Positions 37,290 through 46,229 are shown, numbered from the stretch's first letter. The stretch is DNA of 64,000 bases from Alkalidesulfovibrio alkalitolerans DSM 16529 (GCF_000422245.1 NZ_ATHI01000005.1:124001-188000), one strand, 5' to 3'. The notes: a model not told the origin generated them from the sequence alone. Program-made: numbers and translations.

Positions 37290-39362
37290 TCACTTCAGCC
37301 CGAGAATGGTGTCCATCATCTCCAGGGAGACCTGGATGAGCCTGCTGGCCGCCTGGTAGTTCTGCTGCTGGCGCGAGAGCAGGGCCAGTTCCTCGTCGAG
37401 GTTCACGCCGCCCACGGACTCCTGCTGGTCGTCGAGGCTCGCGGCCAAGGCCTCGGCGAAGCTCCAGGCCGATTTTGCCGCCGCCTTGTCGCCGCCCACG
37501 GCGGCCACCAGGGAGGCGAAATACTCGCCCAGCGAGGTTGTGACAGCGCCCCCCGTCGTGCGGAAGGATATCTGCGCGTTCGCGAGCGCCTCCATGGCCC
37601 TGGCCGTGGTGTTGTCGCCGGCATTGGATTCGCCCTGGCCGTTGACGTGACCCGCGCAGATGCGGTCGGGATTCGCGGCCAGGGCCGGATTGGCCGCGAT
37701 GTCGCGCGCGCCGGTTCCGCTCAGAAAGCAGTTGTGGCCCGTGGCCGCGAAGATCCCGGCCGTGTCGTCCGCGTATTCGAAGCGCACGCCCTCCTCGGCC
37801 GCGATCTCCAGGCGGCCGTTTCGCACCGTTGCCGTGAGCTGGCCCGGGAAGGAGGCGGTGATGGCCGCAGCCACATCCTCCAGCGAATGGACCTCGGGGT
37901 CGAAGTTCGCCACTCCCGGCGGCAGGGAGGAGAAATCCACGGCCGTAACGCCCAGCGGCTTGCCCGTGGTTTCGTCGAACAGGGCCAGGGAGAACGAACC
38001 CGCCGCCACGCGGTCGGCGAAGGCCAGCCCGCTCGCGGCCAGGGGAACGTCCGAATACTCTGCGGCGTAGATGCCCGTGGCCGAGGCCAGGGGCGAGAGC
38101 CCCGCGCCCTGCGAATGGACGCGGTTGACCTCCCAGATGAGAGAGGCGGCGAAGGCGTCGAGCTGCTCGCGGTATCCGCCCAGGTGCGCGTCGCGCGCCT
38201 CGAAGAGTCCGGCCAGAGACCCGCCGCTGAGCCGCCCGGCCTTGGTGTTGCCGTCAAGCGGCGTGACGTTGACCTGCCCTCCGGCCGTGGAGTTCCAGAC
38301 CAGCGTGGTCTTTGGCATCACCGTGAAGCGATCACCGCTTGAAAGCGCCGAGCCCTCGGGCAGGTCGCCGTTTGAAAGGCTCCCGAACCAGATGGACACG
38401 CCGCCGATGTCCACGGCCTCGTCCTTGGGGCCCGCGACGAAGAGCTTCGTCGCGCCGTTGTCGTCCGTGAGCCAGGTCTTGCCGCCATCGAGCGAGACGC
38501 GAAACGTGGCCCCGCCCCCGGAGGCGGCGCCGCCGTCCACGACCTCGATGGTGTATTCGTGCGACGATGCTCCCTCGAAGTAGATCTGGCCCGCGAAGCC
38601 TGACGAGGGCATCAGGGAGGCCACGGCTCGGGGCGGCAAGAGTTCGAAATCGTAGGCCGTCCCACCGTCGACCAGGGTCTGGCCCTGGCGCGTGGCCACC
38701 ACGACCTGGCCGTCGTCACGGTATTTGACCTCGATGTCGACCTTGTCCGAAAGCGAGCGAAGCAGCATGTCGCGCTGGTCCAAGAGCTCAGCACTCGCGG
38801 GCGAGGCCGTGATCCTGCCGTTGAGCGCCGCCAGTTCCCCCAGCAGGGAGTTGGTTGCGGCCACTTCGCTGGCGATGCTCCGTTCGAGCAGCCGCTGCTG
38901 CTCCAGCAGATCGGCCGCCAGATCGTTCAGCCGCGCGGTCAGGCTGTCCGTGGAGGACAAGAGCGTGGAGCGGGCGGCGCTTTGGTCGGGGCTGTCCATC
39001 AGAGTGCCCCAGGCGGACCAGAAGTTGTTCAGAAGCGCCGCCGTGCCGTATTTCTCGTCCTCCACGAAGCGGGTCTCGATCTGGGAAAGGACGTTGAAAA
39101 GCGTCTGCTTGCTCGCGGCGTCGCTGTTCTGCTTCAGGTACTGGGCCTCCAGATAGGAGTTGAAGTGCCGCAACAGCCCCTGCACCGAGGCGCCCGTGCC
39201 CACCTGTCCCTGGGCTGTGTTCAGGGAGATGTTCTCGGACATGGCCACGGTGCGGCGGCGGTAGCCCGTCACTTCCTGGTTGGCGACGTTGTTGCCGTGC
39301 ACCGTGATGGCGTACTGGCTGTTCAGCAGGGCGCTTTGCCCGATGTACATCAGGTTGTTCAT
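37290..39362 (-). CDS. flgK: Flagellar hook-associated protein 1 (FlgK)
   Basis: FlgK is the first hook-filament junction protein. The 690-aa protein has the rod/hook N-terminal signature (VHGNNVANQEVTGYRRR), the FlgK helical domain (QSAARSTLLSSTDSLTARLNDL) and the C-terminal FlgK motif (GVNLDEELALLSRQQQNYQAASRLIQ). Near residues 285-296 it has an Asp-box-like unit (VSLDGGKTW) and a following beta segment ending FTVMP that resembles those in FlgL. It lies between flgE (45 bp) and flgL (11 bp). Confidence 0.94.
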   Translation of the reverse strand: MNNLMYIGQSALLNSQYAITVHGNNVANQEVTGYRRRTVAMSENISLNTAQGQVGTGASVQGLLRHFNSYLEAQYLKQNSDAASKQTLFNVLSQIETRFVEDEKYGTAALLNNFWSAWGTLMDSPDQSAARSTLLSSTDSLTARLNDLAADLLEQQRLLERSIASEVAATNSLLGELAALNGRITASPASAELLDQRDMLLRSLSDKVDIEVKYRDDGQVVVATRQGQTLVDGGTAYDFELLPPRAVASLMPSSGFAGQIYFEGASSHEYTIEVVDGGAASGGGATFRVSLDGGKTWLTDDNGATKLFVAGPKDEAVDIGGVSIWFGSLSNGDLPEGSALSSGDRFTVMPKTTLVWNSTAGGQVNVTPLDGNTKAGRLSGGSLAGLFEARDAHLGGYREQLDAFAASLIWEVNRVHSQGAGLSPLASATGIYAAEYSDVPLAASGLAFADRVAAGSFSLALFDETTGKPLGVTAVDFSSLPPGVANFDPEVHSLEDVAAAITASFPGQLTATVRNGRLEIAAEEGVRFEYADDTAGIFAATGHNCFLSGTGARDIAANPALAANPDRICAGHVNGQGESNAGDNTTARAMEALANAQISFRTTGGAVTTSLGEYFASLVAAVGGDKAAAKSAWSFAEALAASLDDQQESVGGVNLDEELALLSRQQQNYQAASRLIQVSLEMMDTILGLK

Positions 39363-39407
39363 GACGTGCCTTCCCCGGTTTCTCGGTTGACGGGCTCCGT
39401 TCCCGCG

Positions 39408-40994
39408 CTAGCGCTTGAGCTGGATGAGCTCGGAGAGCATGGTGTCCGCCGTGGTGATGACCTTGGAGTTGGCCTGGAATCCCCGCTGGGTGGTGATCAG
39501 GTTGACCATCTCCGTGGCCGTGTCCACGTTCGACTGCTCCAGGGTGTTCGAGGAGATGGTGCCCAGGTTTGCCGTGTTGGCCAGCCCGGTGATCGGAACG
39601 CCCGACTGGCGCGTCTCGGAGAAGAGGTTGTTGCCCTCTCGCCGCAGGCCGTACGGGTTGTTGAAGTCGGCCAGGGTCAGGGCGTAGAGGTCCAGGATCT
39701 GGCCGTTGGAGTATTGCCCCGTGACCACGCCGTCGCGGTTGACCGAGATGCCCTGCAGAAAGCCCGCGCCGTAGCCGTTTTGCGAATGGCTGATGGTGGT
39801 GGAGCCGGAGTCGTAGCTGGTGGTGGAGAGCGCGGCGATCTTCGGCGAGGTGAAGTTGGCCAGGTTGGCCACGGAATTGCCCACCAGGGAGGCGTTGGAG
39901 GCCGCGCCCTGCCAGGCCGCGCCCGCGGCGTTGTTGCTCAGGCCGAAGTTCATGGCCACCGTCGAGGCGCCATCCTGGTCCGTGGCCGAGGCGTTGTTCT
40001 CGCGCGAGAAGTTGGCCGTGAAGGTGGGCAGCCCGGCGTCGTTGACGTCCGCGAGCGTCCAGTTCTCCAGGTCCTTCAGGTCGCCCGAGGCCGTGGATTT
40101 GAGCGTGTAGGCGGACATGCCCGTAATCTGTCCGGCGGCGTTGAAGATCAGTGTTCCCGTCATGAGCAGCCCCGCGGCCGAGGTCGAGCCGACGCTCTGG
40201 CCGCCGATGGTCCGGCCGTCCACCGACGGATTGCAGCAGACGATGAACTCCCAGACCTGGTTGCCGCCCGCGCTCGAGGCCACGGCCGGGTCCTTCACGG
40301 GATCGAAGTACACGGTCACGTTGTGCGCGGTGCCGTTCTCGTCGTAGACCCTGATGGTGTTCTGGTAGGCGTAGCGCGTGTCGGAGAGCGGCTCGTCGGC
40401 CGTGCCGTTCCAGAAGCCGAGCATGGAGAAGAAGGGGTTGGCCGGATCGTTGGCCTCGTCGTCGGAGCCGGAGTCGAGGTTCAGGATCATGGAGACGCTC
40501 GACGTGGCCTGCGGCGGAGACTGGAAGTTCTCGATGCGGATGTCGCCCGAGACGCCCATGGTGCGCACGCCGCCCGAGGACGAGCCCTGCTGCACCTGCC
40601 AGCCCTGCACGCGGTAGCCGTTGGGGTCCACGAGAAAGCCGTTGGAGTCGAAGCGGAAGTTACCCGCGCGCGTGTAATAGACTTCCTGGCTGTCGGAATT
40701 GCGCACGATGAAGAAGCCGGTGCCGCCGATGGCGATGTCCGTCGCCTCGGACGAGCTTTCATAGGGCCCCTGGGCGAAGTTGGAATAGATGGACGAGATG
40801 CCCACGCCCACGCCCACCTGTCCGATGCCAGCGCCAGTATTCTTGGACTGGTAGAACAGGTCCTGAAACTGCATGGTCGAGGATTTAAAGCCGATGGTGC
40901 TCGTGTTGGCGAGGTTGTTGCCGATCACGGACATCTTCGAGCTGTGGGCCTGCAGGCCGGAAATGCCGCTGTACAGGGAACCGGTCAGACTCAT
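39408..40994 (-). CDS. flgE: Flagellar hook protein FlgE
   Basis: FlgE forms the flexible hook. The 528-aa protein begins MSLTGSLYSGISGLQAHS with GNNLANTSTIGFKSS, has YYTRAGNFRFDSNGFLVDP, and ends with the hook/rod motif EQSNVDTATEMVNLITTQRGFQANSKVITTAD, split here by its ordinary family spacing. It is longer than enterobacterial FlgE (about 400 aa), with the extra length in the exposed central domains. AAAGGAG precedes the ATG. Confidence 0.94.
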   Translation of the reverse strand: MSLTGSLYSGISGLQAHSSKMSVIGNNLANTSTIGFKSSTMQFQDLFYQSKNTGAGIGQVGVGVGISSIYSNFAQGPYESSSEATDIAIGGTGFFIVRNSDSQEVYYTRAGNFRFDSNGFLVDPNGYRVQGWQVQQGSSSGGVRTMGVSGDIRIENFQSPPQATSSVSMILNLDSGSDDEANDPANPFFSMLGFWNGTADEPLSDTRYAYQNTIRVYDENGTAHNVTVYFDPVKDPAVASSAGGNQVWEFIVCCNPSVDGRTIGGQSVGSTSAAGLLMTGTLIFNAAGQITGMSAYTLKSTASGDLKDLENWTLADVNDAGLPTFTANFSRENNASATDQDGASTVAMNFGLSNNAAGAAWQGAASNASLVGNSVANLANFTSPKIAALSTTSYDSGSTTISHSQNGYGAGFLQGISVNRDGVVTGQYSNGQILDLYALTLADFNNPYGLRREGNNLFSETRQSGVPITGLANTANLGTISSNTLEQSNVDTATEMVNLITTQRGFQANSKVITTADTMLSELIQLKR

Positions 40995-41056
40995 GTGGGT
41001 GCTCCTTTGCCGAACGCGTCGGGTGTGAATCAGGTCTGGTGAACGCGGGGAGGCGC

Positions 41057-41821
41057 TTACGCGGCCTCGCCGAGATCGTCCTCGTCGCCGGAGGAATCCT
41101 TCGAATCGTCGCTGGCGTCGTCCTCGTTCGCGGCGGTTTCCTTCTCCTTTGCCGTGCGGACCTCATGGACATCGTAGAGCGCCACGGAGCGGCCATCGGA
41201 GAGGTTGAGCATGACCGCGCCGCTCTCCATGAACACGCCGGTCACGCGCCCCTCCACCAGGGTGGAGACGTAGAGCCATTCGCCGTTGGCGTCCTCGGCG
41301 GTGAAGGCAACGTCGTAAGCGCCGTCCTCGCACGGGCTGTTGTCGCTGTCCTTGCCGTCCCAGGAAAAGGCGTATTCCCCGGACGAAAGCCCGCCCATAT
41401 CGACGGAGCGCACGATGTTGCCGTTCTTGTCGTAGATGTGGGCAGTGACGTTGGTCGCGTCCTCGGGCACCACGAACCGCACTTCCGTGCTCTTGCCCTC
41501 GGCGAGGTGGATCCCGGACCCGGCGGCCAGCACGTCCATGCCGATGTAGGACGTGGCGCTCAGTTGCTGCATTTTGGCGAGCATGGCGGCCACGCCCTCC
41601 ATGCCGCTCGAAATGTTCGTGAGCTGCTCCAGGGAGGAGAACTGCGCGAGCTGGCTCACGTACTCCTTGTCGTCCATGGGATTGAGGGGATCCTGATTCT
41701 TGAGCTGCGCCACAAACAGGGTCAGGAAGGCGTCCTTGCCCAGTTCGGTGCTCGACGACTCTCGCGCCGAGGACGAATACATGGAGTTCAGATAGCTGGT
41801 CGTGTCTACGTATGCGGCCAT
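41057..41821 (-). CDS. flgD: Flagellar hook scaffolding protein FlgD
   Basis: FlgD is the cap on which the hook is built. The 254-aa protein has the FlgD N-terminal core (KDAFLTLFVAQLKNQDPLNPMDD, EYVSQLAQFSSLEQL), then the FLIP/Ig-like domain (SGEYAFSWDGKDSDN). It ends in an acidic, Asp/Ser/Glu-rich tail (about 230-254) not usual in the family. AGGAGGCG precedes the ATG. It is 22 bp after the zinc-finger gene and 62 bp before flgE. Confidence 0.93.
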   Translation of the reverse strand: MAAYVDTTSYLNSMYSSSARESSSTELGKDAFLTLFVAQLKNQDPLNPMDDKEYVSQLAQFSSLEQLTNISSGMEGVAAMLAKMQQLSATSYIGMDVLAAGSGIHLAEGKSTEVRFVVPEDATNVTAHIYDKNGNIVRSVDMGGLSSGEYAFSWDGKDSDNSPCEDGAYDVAFTAEDANGEWLYVSTLVEGRVTGVFMESGAVMLNLSDGRSVALYDVHEVRTAKEKETAANEDDASDDSKDSSGDEDDLGEAA

Positions 41822-41843
41822 TGCGCGCCTCCTTGGGCAGTTC

Positions 41844-42140
41844 TCACGCTGTGTGGGAAAAGGGTTCGGTTTGCCGCGCGACGGCGGCGACGGCGAGGCG
41901 GGCGGCGCAAGTCAGGGCGATGTCGCGCAGCCATGCGTCGGATATGGCCCTTTCGGGCACGCCCGGCGCTCCGAGCATGCGGCGCAGGTCGATCACCGCC
42001 CTGCGGCAGTCGCCGCACACGGCCAAGTGCGATTCGATCCGGTCCCTACGGCTGCCACGCGCGCGGCCGTCCAGGTAGGAAGCCAGGTCGATCGCCTCGG
42101 GGCACGGCGAGTCCGGGGGTGTGCTTCTCAAACGCTGCAT
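41844..42140 (-). CDS. Zinc-finger (zf-HC2) anti-sigma-like protein
   Basis: This 98-aa soluble protein has the anti-sigma zinc-finger pattern: a helix start CPEAIDLASYLDGRA, then ESHLAVCGDCRRAV (H-x3-C-x2-C). It lacks a membrane segment. Such domains bind ECF sigma factors, but no sigma gene is adjacent; the nearest is at 45458. It sits at the head of the flgD-flgE-flgK-flgL-fliD genes and may be cotranscribed with them. The start at 42138-42140 follows GAGGAGGACGC. The 276 bp before it (42141-42416) show no gene. Confidence 0.65.
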   Translation of the reverse strand: MQRLRSTPPDSPCPEAIDLASYLDGRARGSRRDRIESHLAVCGDCRRAVIDLRRMLGAPGVPERAISDAWLRDIALTCAARLAVAAVARQTEPFSHTA

Positions 42141-42416
42141 GCGTCCTCCTCGTCGCGGCCAGCTGTTCGCGGCTCGCAACCCAGATACGGAGGACGGGGG
42201 GGCATTCATCCAGGCGCGAGGAAAAAAATCGGCGGCTCCGCGCGAAGGCGCGGACCAAGGCCACGCCTGGTCCAGCCAGCATGGGGGAGAGAGGATTAAA
42301 GGCGGCTGCGTAAAGAAATGGAAAGGAGGGCGATGGAAAGGATAGCGACGATCAGGAAGGCAAAATCACGGCCTGACAGGGCGGCAAGAGGGGGAGGAGA
42401 AAGGGAACGCCCGGCG

Positions 42417-44504
42417 TCAGGCTGAAGCGGCGGGCCTCTTCGGAGACAATGGCAAGGCGAAACGGACCTCAAAGCCCTCGCCAGGCAGGTTGCGAGCCGA
42501 GACGTCGCCGCCGTGGGCCTCGACGATCCTACGCACGATGGAAAGCCCAAGCCCGCTGCCCGAAGGCGCGCCGTCGAGCGCGGCGCGCTCGAAGGGAGCG
42601 AAAATCGTCTCGATCCGTTCTTCGGGAACCCCTGCCCCCTCGTCGCGCACCATGACCACTGCCTGGTCGGACTCAATGAGAATGCGGACCAGGACCGGCG
42701 GCCGACCGTGGGCAAGAGCGTTGCGCACGAGATTGTCCAGGGCCCTCTCCACGAGCCGCACGTCGCCTCGGACGAACGGCCGGGCCAGGGGTTCCAGGGC
42801 CACGGCCCCGCTTCCGGCCAGGAACGCCGCCCGCGAAACCGCGGCTGCAGCGGCCTGGGCGAGATCGAAGGGGGCTTCCTGGGGAGCGGCCGCGGCCAGC
42901 CTGGAAAGATCGATCATCTGCCCGCGCAGGGCGGCCAGGGCCGCGTGGTCGGCCCGCATGCGCTCCATGGTCGCGGCGTCGGCCTGCCCGGCCGCGCAGA
43001 CGTCCAAGGCCACGCCGAGCCGGGCCAGGGGACCAGCCAGTTCGTGCGATATCTCGCTGAAGAGCCGGTGCTCGGCTGCCACTACCTGCCGTTGCGCCTC
43101 GCGGCGCTCCATAAGCCGAATGTTGTCGGCCTGCACGGCCCGGACCTTGTCCATGAGCGAAGCGGTGAAGACCACGGCCTGCGCCAGGACCGCGAGCGCC
43201 AGCCAGGCGCTCACGTCGCGGGTCTGGATGGCGGGAAACAGGACCATCAGGGGCGGCAGCGCGGGCACGGCCAGGGCCAGGGTCCAGGCCAGCAAAAAAA
43301 GCCGCGCGGGCGCGAAACCCCGGCGCAAGGCAACGTATCCGACGGCCAGGGCGAGGAGCGGCGTGCCCAACAGCGCCGTCAGGAAGATCGGCCGAAGCGT
43401 GGGCGAGGGCCCCACGGCCAGCAACGGCAAAAATGCGGCCAGCGCGACCATGTAGATGCGCAGCGCCCTGTCGAGCCTTGGCATGCGGATCGTGGTGTGC
43501 AGAAACGAGCGAGTCAGGCCGATGCCGCAGATGAGCCACGCGCCAAGCAAAATGGGGATCATGGCCCTGAAATTCTGCCCCAGGGGAACGATCGGCCCGG
43601 CCACGTCGTCGAAACCGAACAGGAACGCGCCAGCCAAAAAGGCCAGCGATCCCGCATACCAGGCATGACCCGGCTCGCGCAGCAGGAGCCCGAAGAAGAC
43701 GTTGACGATCCCGATGACCGCCAAGCCGCCGTAGAACGCCCCCAGGGCCAGCCCGCGAAGCGCGCTTCTGCCCGCGTGATCCTCGGCCGGGACGAGGCGC
43801 GGCGCGAACTTGAAGGGCCTTCCGCCTTCCGCGCGGATGTAGAACTCGCGCGGCGTGTTCTCGGGCAGGCGGAAATGGAGGAAGCGGCCGTGGCTGGACA
43901 CGACGCGCGGCGCTCCCCCGGCAGGCGGAACCACGACGAGTTCGTAGCGCTGGGGCATGGAATTGGCGATCTCCACGACCAGCCCTCCGGACGGAGGGGG
44001 CCTGAGAAGGCGTACCCTGAACCACAACGCGGCGAACTCCTGCGCCTGGGACAGGAAGGGGGACGGCAAGGGACGGAAGGCATGCCCCAAACGCGCGATT
44101 TCCGAGGAAGCTATGTTTCCCTCGGGATCCGCAAGCCAGGCCACCTCAAACCAGATGGAGCCGTCCACGTCTCCTGCCTGCGCGCCTGTCACGAAGGCCG
44201 ATATCTCGTGCGCCGAGGCTGGGCGGACGGCCGTGACGGACACAAGCGCGATCAGACACAAAAACGCGGTCAGGCCGCCCCAAAAGCTCCATCTGCGGCG
44301 TTGCTGCGAAAAATTCAAAGCCTCGCGTATCGGTAATACGCGTCGGCCTTGAATTTTTCTTGCGCCTTGCATCTGAAACTTTTTGAACGGCCTGAAATAA
44401 GAATTTGTCATCAAACTCGCTACGAGAGGCGCGATTCCGTCGGCGGTCAGGCCGCCCCAAAAGCTGCAAGAAGAGCCGTCACGGCTTGCGGCCTCAGGCA
44501 TCAT
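42417..44504 (-). CDS. 7TM-DISM sensor histidine kinase, 5' end carrying a palindromic repeat
   Basis: The protein has an N-terminal hydrophobic signal (TAFLCLIALVSVTA), a periplasmic 7TMR-DISMED2-like domain, and about seven membrane helices (GAFYGGLAVIGIVNVFFGLL and following). A HisKA H box (FSEISHELAGPLARL) and an ATPase domain with N box LDNLVRNALAHG, RDEGAGVP and GSGLGLSIVRR follow. The true start is uncertain. ATG 44502-44504 overlaps the regulator stop, but from there the frame runs through about 59 codons of repeat DNA. ATGs at 44411 and 44372 lie just after and inside the repeat. No start has a good ribosome site. It pairs with the upstream response regulator. Confidence 0.8.
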   Translation of the reverse strand: MMPEAASRDGSSCSFWGGLTADGIAPLVASLMTNSYFRPFKKFQMQGARKIQGRRVLPIREALNFSQQRRRWSFWGGLTAFLCLIALVSVTAVRPASAHEISAFVTGAQAGDVDGSIWFEVAWLADPEGNIASSEIARLGHAFRPLPSPFLSQAQEFAALWFRVRLLRPPPSGGLVVEIANSMPQRYELVVVPPAGGAPRVVSSHGRFLHFRLPENTPREFYIRAEGGRPFKFAPRLVPAEDHAGRSALRGLALGAFYGGLAVIGIVNVFFGLLLREPGHAWYAGSLAFLAGAFLFGFDDVAGPIVPLGQNFRAMIPILLGAWLICGIGLTRSFLHTTIRMPRLDRALRIYMVALAAFLPLLAVGPSPTLRPIFLTALLGTPLLALAVGYVALRRGFAPARLFLLAWTLALAVPALPPLMVLFPAIQTRDVSAWLALAVLAQAVVFTASLMDKVRAVQADNIRLMERREAQRQVVAAEHRLFSEISHELAGPLARLGVALDVCAAGQADAATMERMRADHAALAALRGQMIDLSRLAAAAPQEAPFDLAQAAAAAVSRAAFLAGSGAVALEPLARPFVRGDVRLVERALDNLVRNALAHGRPPVLVRILIESDQAVVMVRDEGAGVPEERIETIFAPFERAALDGAPSGSGLGLSIVRRIVEAHGGDVSARNLPGEGFEVRFALPLSPKRPAASA
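44271..44394 (-). repeat. Dispersed palindromic repeat, type A (copy 3), inside the kinase 5' region
   Basis: Ends are CAGGCCGCCCCAAAAGC and, reversed, CAGGCCGTTCAAAAAG. Arms CATCTGCGGCGTTGC and GCGCCTTGCATCTG flank AAAAATTCAAAGCC and GGCCTTGAATTTTT. The kinase frame is open across it. A second, truncated left end follows at 44443. Confidence 0.88.
44443..44465 (-). repeat. Direct 23-bp copy of the repeat's left end
   Basis: The 23 bp at 44443-44465 are identical to 44266-44288 (both begin GCGGTCAGGCCGCCCC). The offset is 177 bp, a multiple of three, so the peptide SFWGGLTA appears twice in the kinase frame. Confidence 0.8.
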
Positions 44505-45189
44505 GGGGTGATCGACGGCAAAAGACGTAGCCGGTCCCGCGAACCGTTTTGATGTATTCGTCTCCGTCGGGATGGCGCCCAAGCTTTTGGCGCAGATTGC
44601 ACACGTGCATGTCCACGCTGCGATCGAGCGGGATGAACGTTTTGCCGAGCACGTGCCGGGCTATCTCCTCGCGGCCGACCGCCTCGGGCGAGCGACGCAC
44701 GAGCAATTCCAGCAGGCTGAACTCGGCCGAGGTCACGTCGATGGCCTCGCCGTCACGGCGCACGAGCATGCGCCCGGGATCGACGAACACCCCCGAAACC
44801 TCCACCGGCCCGCGCCTCGCCGGACGCGGCGAGGCGCGCCTGAGCACCGCCCTGATGCGGGCCGCGAGTTCGCGGGTGCTGAAGGGCTTGGTCAGGTAGT
44901 CGTCCGCGCCCATCTCAAGCCCCAGAACCTTGTCCAACTCCCCGTCGCGGCCGGTAAGCATGACCACGGGCGGGCCGCCCCTGCGCCGGAGTTCCCGAAG
45001 CACCTCAAAGCCGGTCAGGCCCGGAAGATTGATGTCCAAGAGCACGATGTCGTGCTCTCCCTTGAGCGCCACATCGAGCCCCATGGAACCCTCGTTCACG
45101 GCCTCCAGGGCCATCGACTCGTTCCCCAGGCTCTTTTCAAGAAGCCCGCACAAGTCCCTGTCGTCGTCGATCATCAGTACGGGTATCAT
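44494..45189 (-). CDS. OmpR/PhoB-family response regulator
   Basis: The 231-aa protein has a receiver domain (about 1-118: MIDDDRD, phospho-Asp in VLLDINLPGLTG, Lys in LTKPFSTREL). A winged-helix DNA-binding domain follows (about 130-228: VTSAEFSLLELLVRR, then HVCNLRQKLG and IKTVRGTGYVF). The ATG at 45187-45189 is preferred because GGAAGGA lies 6 nt upstream; the earlier ATG touches that site. The downstream kinase is its likely partner. The 268 bp upstream (45190-45457) hold a TTGTT/AACAA inverted repeat near 45263 and no gene. Confidence 0.92.
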   Translation of the reverse strand: MIPVLMIDDDRDLCGLLEKSLGNESMALEAVNEGSMGLDVALKGEHDIVLLDINLPGLTGFEVLRELRRRGGPPVVMLTGRDGELDKVLGLEMGADDYLTKPFSTRELAARIRAVLRRASPRPARRGPVEVSGVFVDPGRMLVRRDGEAIDVTSAEFSLLELLVRRSPEAVGREEIARHVLGKTFIPLDRSVDMHVCNLRQKLGRHPDGDEYIKTVRGTGYVFCRRSPHDA

Positions 45190-45457
45190 GGGCATTCCTT
45201 CCGTGAGCTTACGACTCTCTCCAGCACAGCAAATACGACGCCATGCCGACGCCCCCGGACGTTGTTTATTGTCAACAAATGTAAGTGAACATCATGCCCC
45301 AAACACTTCGATACAAAAATACGACTCTTCATTGCATAATCCTGACATAACCAAGACCAACACATGCACTGCCAGCCTCGACGACTAAAAACACCTGCCA
45401 TACCAGCTTCATGGCGACATGAGATAAAGCAGGAATGGTATCGGAGGCAAGGACAAC

Positions 45458-46009
45458 ATGGCTGGCAACGACATCACGATCACGCATCGCATGGCGAATG
45501 GTGATTCATCATCCTGGATCGAGTTCATGAAGGATAACGGATCATTCATGCAGACCGTGATCCAGCGCACCATCGCCCAATACGATGGATCGCGCTGCGA
45601 CACGGATGTGGAAGACGCGCTTCAGGACGTCATGGTGCGACTGGTCGCCAACCAGGGACGACTCTTGCGCAGCTATGATCCCGAACGCGCCTCGTTGCGC
45701 ACCTGGCTGGCCGTGATCGCCCGCTCGGCGGCCCTGGACGCGCTGCGCAAACGCCCGCGCGGCATGGTCGCGATGGACGATTCGATCATCGAGCAGATCG
45801 CCGACAAACCCCAGGAGACGGGCTCTGAGCGGCTTTTCCCCCATCCCGCCCTGAGTGGCCGCCAAAACGCCGTCATGGAACTGCTTTTCGACCACGACCT
45901 CGACGTGAAGGAGATCGCCAGGCTGCTCGACATCGGTTGCCAGACCGTGCGAAGCCTCAAGCACCAAGCCATAACCAAGCTGCGCGGGCTTGCCACGGCC
46001 ACCGCCTGA
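45458..46009 (+). CDS. ECF-type RNA polymerase sigma factor
   Basis: The 183-aa protein has a sigma region 2 (DVEDALQDVMVRLVANQGRL, then ASLRTWLAVIARSAALDALRKR). Region 4 follows (LSGRQNAVMELLFDHDLDVKEIARLLDI, with TVRSLKHQAITKLRG as recognition helix). There is no region 1 or 3, as in ECF factors. No anti-sigma gene follows. The nearest candidate is the zinc-finger gene at 41844. It is transcribed away from the two-component pair. Confidence 0.85.
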   Translation: MAGNDITITHRMANGDSSSWIEFMKDNGSFMQTVIQRTIAQYDGSRCDTDVEDALQDVMVRLVANQGRLLRSYDPERASLRTWLAVIARSAALDALRKRPRGMVAMDDSIIEQIADKPQETGSERLFPHPALSGRQNAVMELLFDHDLDVKEIARLLDIGCQTVRSLKHQAITKLRGLATATA

Positions 46010-46174
46010 CCTCGCCCTGACCCGGCAGCAATTGCCGCCCGCCTGCCGCACGGGGAAATTTCTGCCGCTCTCCCCGATTCTGCCGCCAATGGCCGCGCAA
46101 ACGTGCGGCGCCACGGCCCCGCCCGCGCAGAACCGCGCTGAAAGAACGGTGTTCATTTTTCCTACCTCCTCCCC

Positions 46175-46202
46175 TTGACCTTTTCCCAGGTTTGCTTATT
46201 TT
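46175..46202 (+). promoter_or_regulatory. Promoter of the DUF134 gene
   Basis: TTGACC (46175-46180) and TATTTT (46197-46202) have 16-bp spacing, 28 bp before the ATG. The -10 end overlaps the inverted repeat at 46200. Confidence 0.5.
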
Positions 46203-46217
46203 GAAATCAGTTTCAAA
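46200..46217 (+). promoter_or_regulatory. Inverted repeat, likely operator of the DUF134 gene
   Basis: TTTGAAA-TCAG-TTTCAAA is a perfect 7-bp inverted repeat at the expected transcription start, directly before the AAAAAAGGAG ribosome site. Since DUF134 proteins have a helix-turn-helix, self-control is plausible. Confidence 0.5.
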
Positions 46218-46229
46218 AAAGGAGCAGCC

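Noticed and set aside
42296-42416. Short membrane-peptide-like frame (FAFLIVAILSIALLSI) just after the kinase gene on the minus strand
   Set aside because: It has no ATG, GTG or TTG start in frame and no ribosome site, so it is probably chance.
44271-44394. Insertion sequence at the kinase 5' end
   Set aside because: The element is a non-coding palindrome with no transposase frame; it is treated as a dispersed repeat.
44504-44582. Earlier kinase start at 44582
   Set aside because: It would overlap the response-regulator DNA-binding domain by nearly 90 bp with no ribosome site; an ATG at the regulator stop is simpler.
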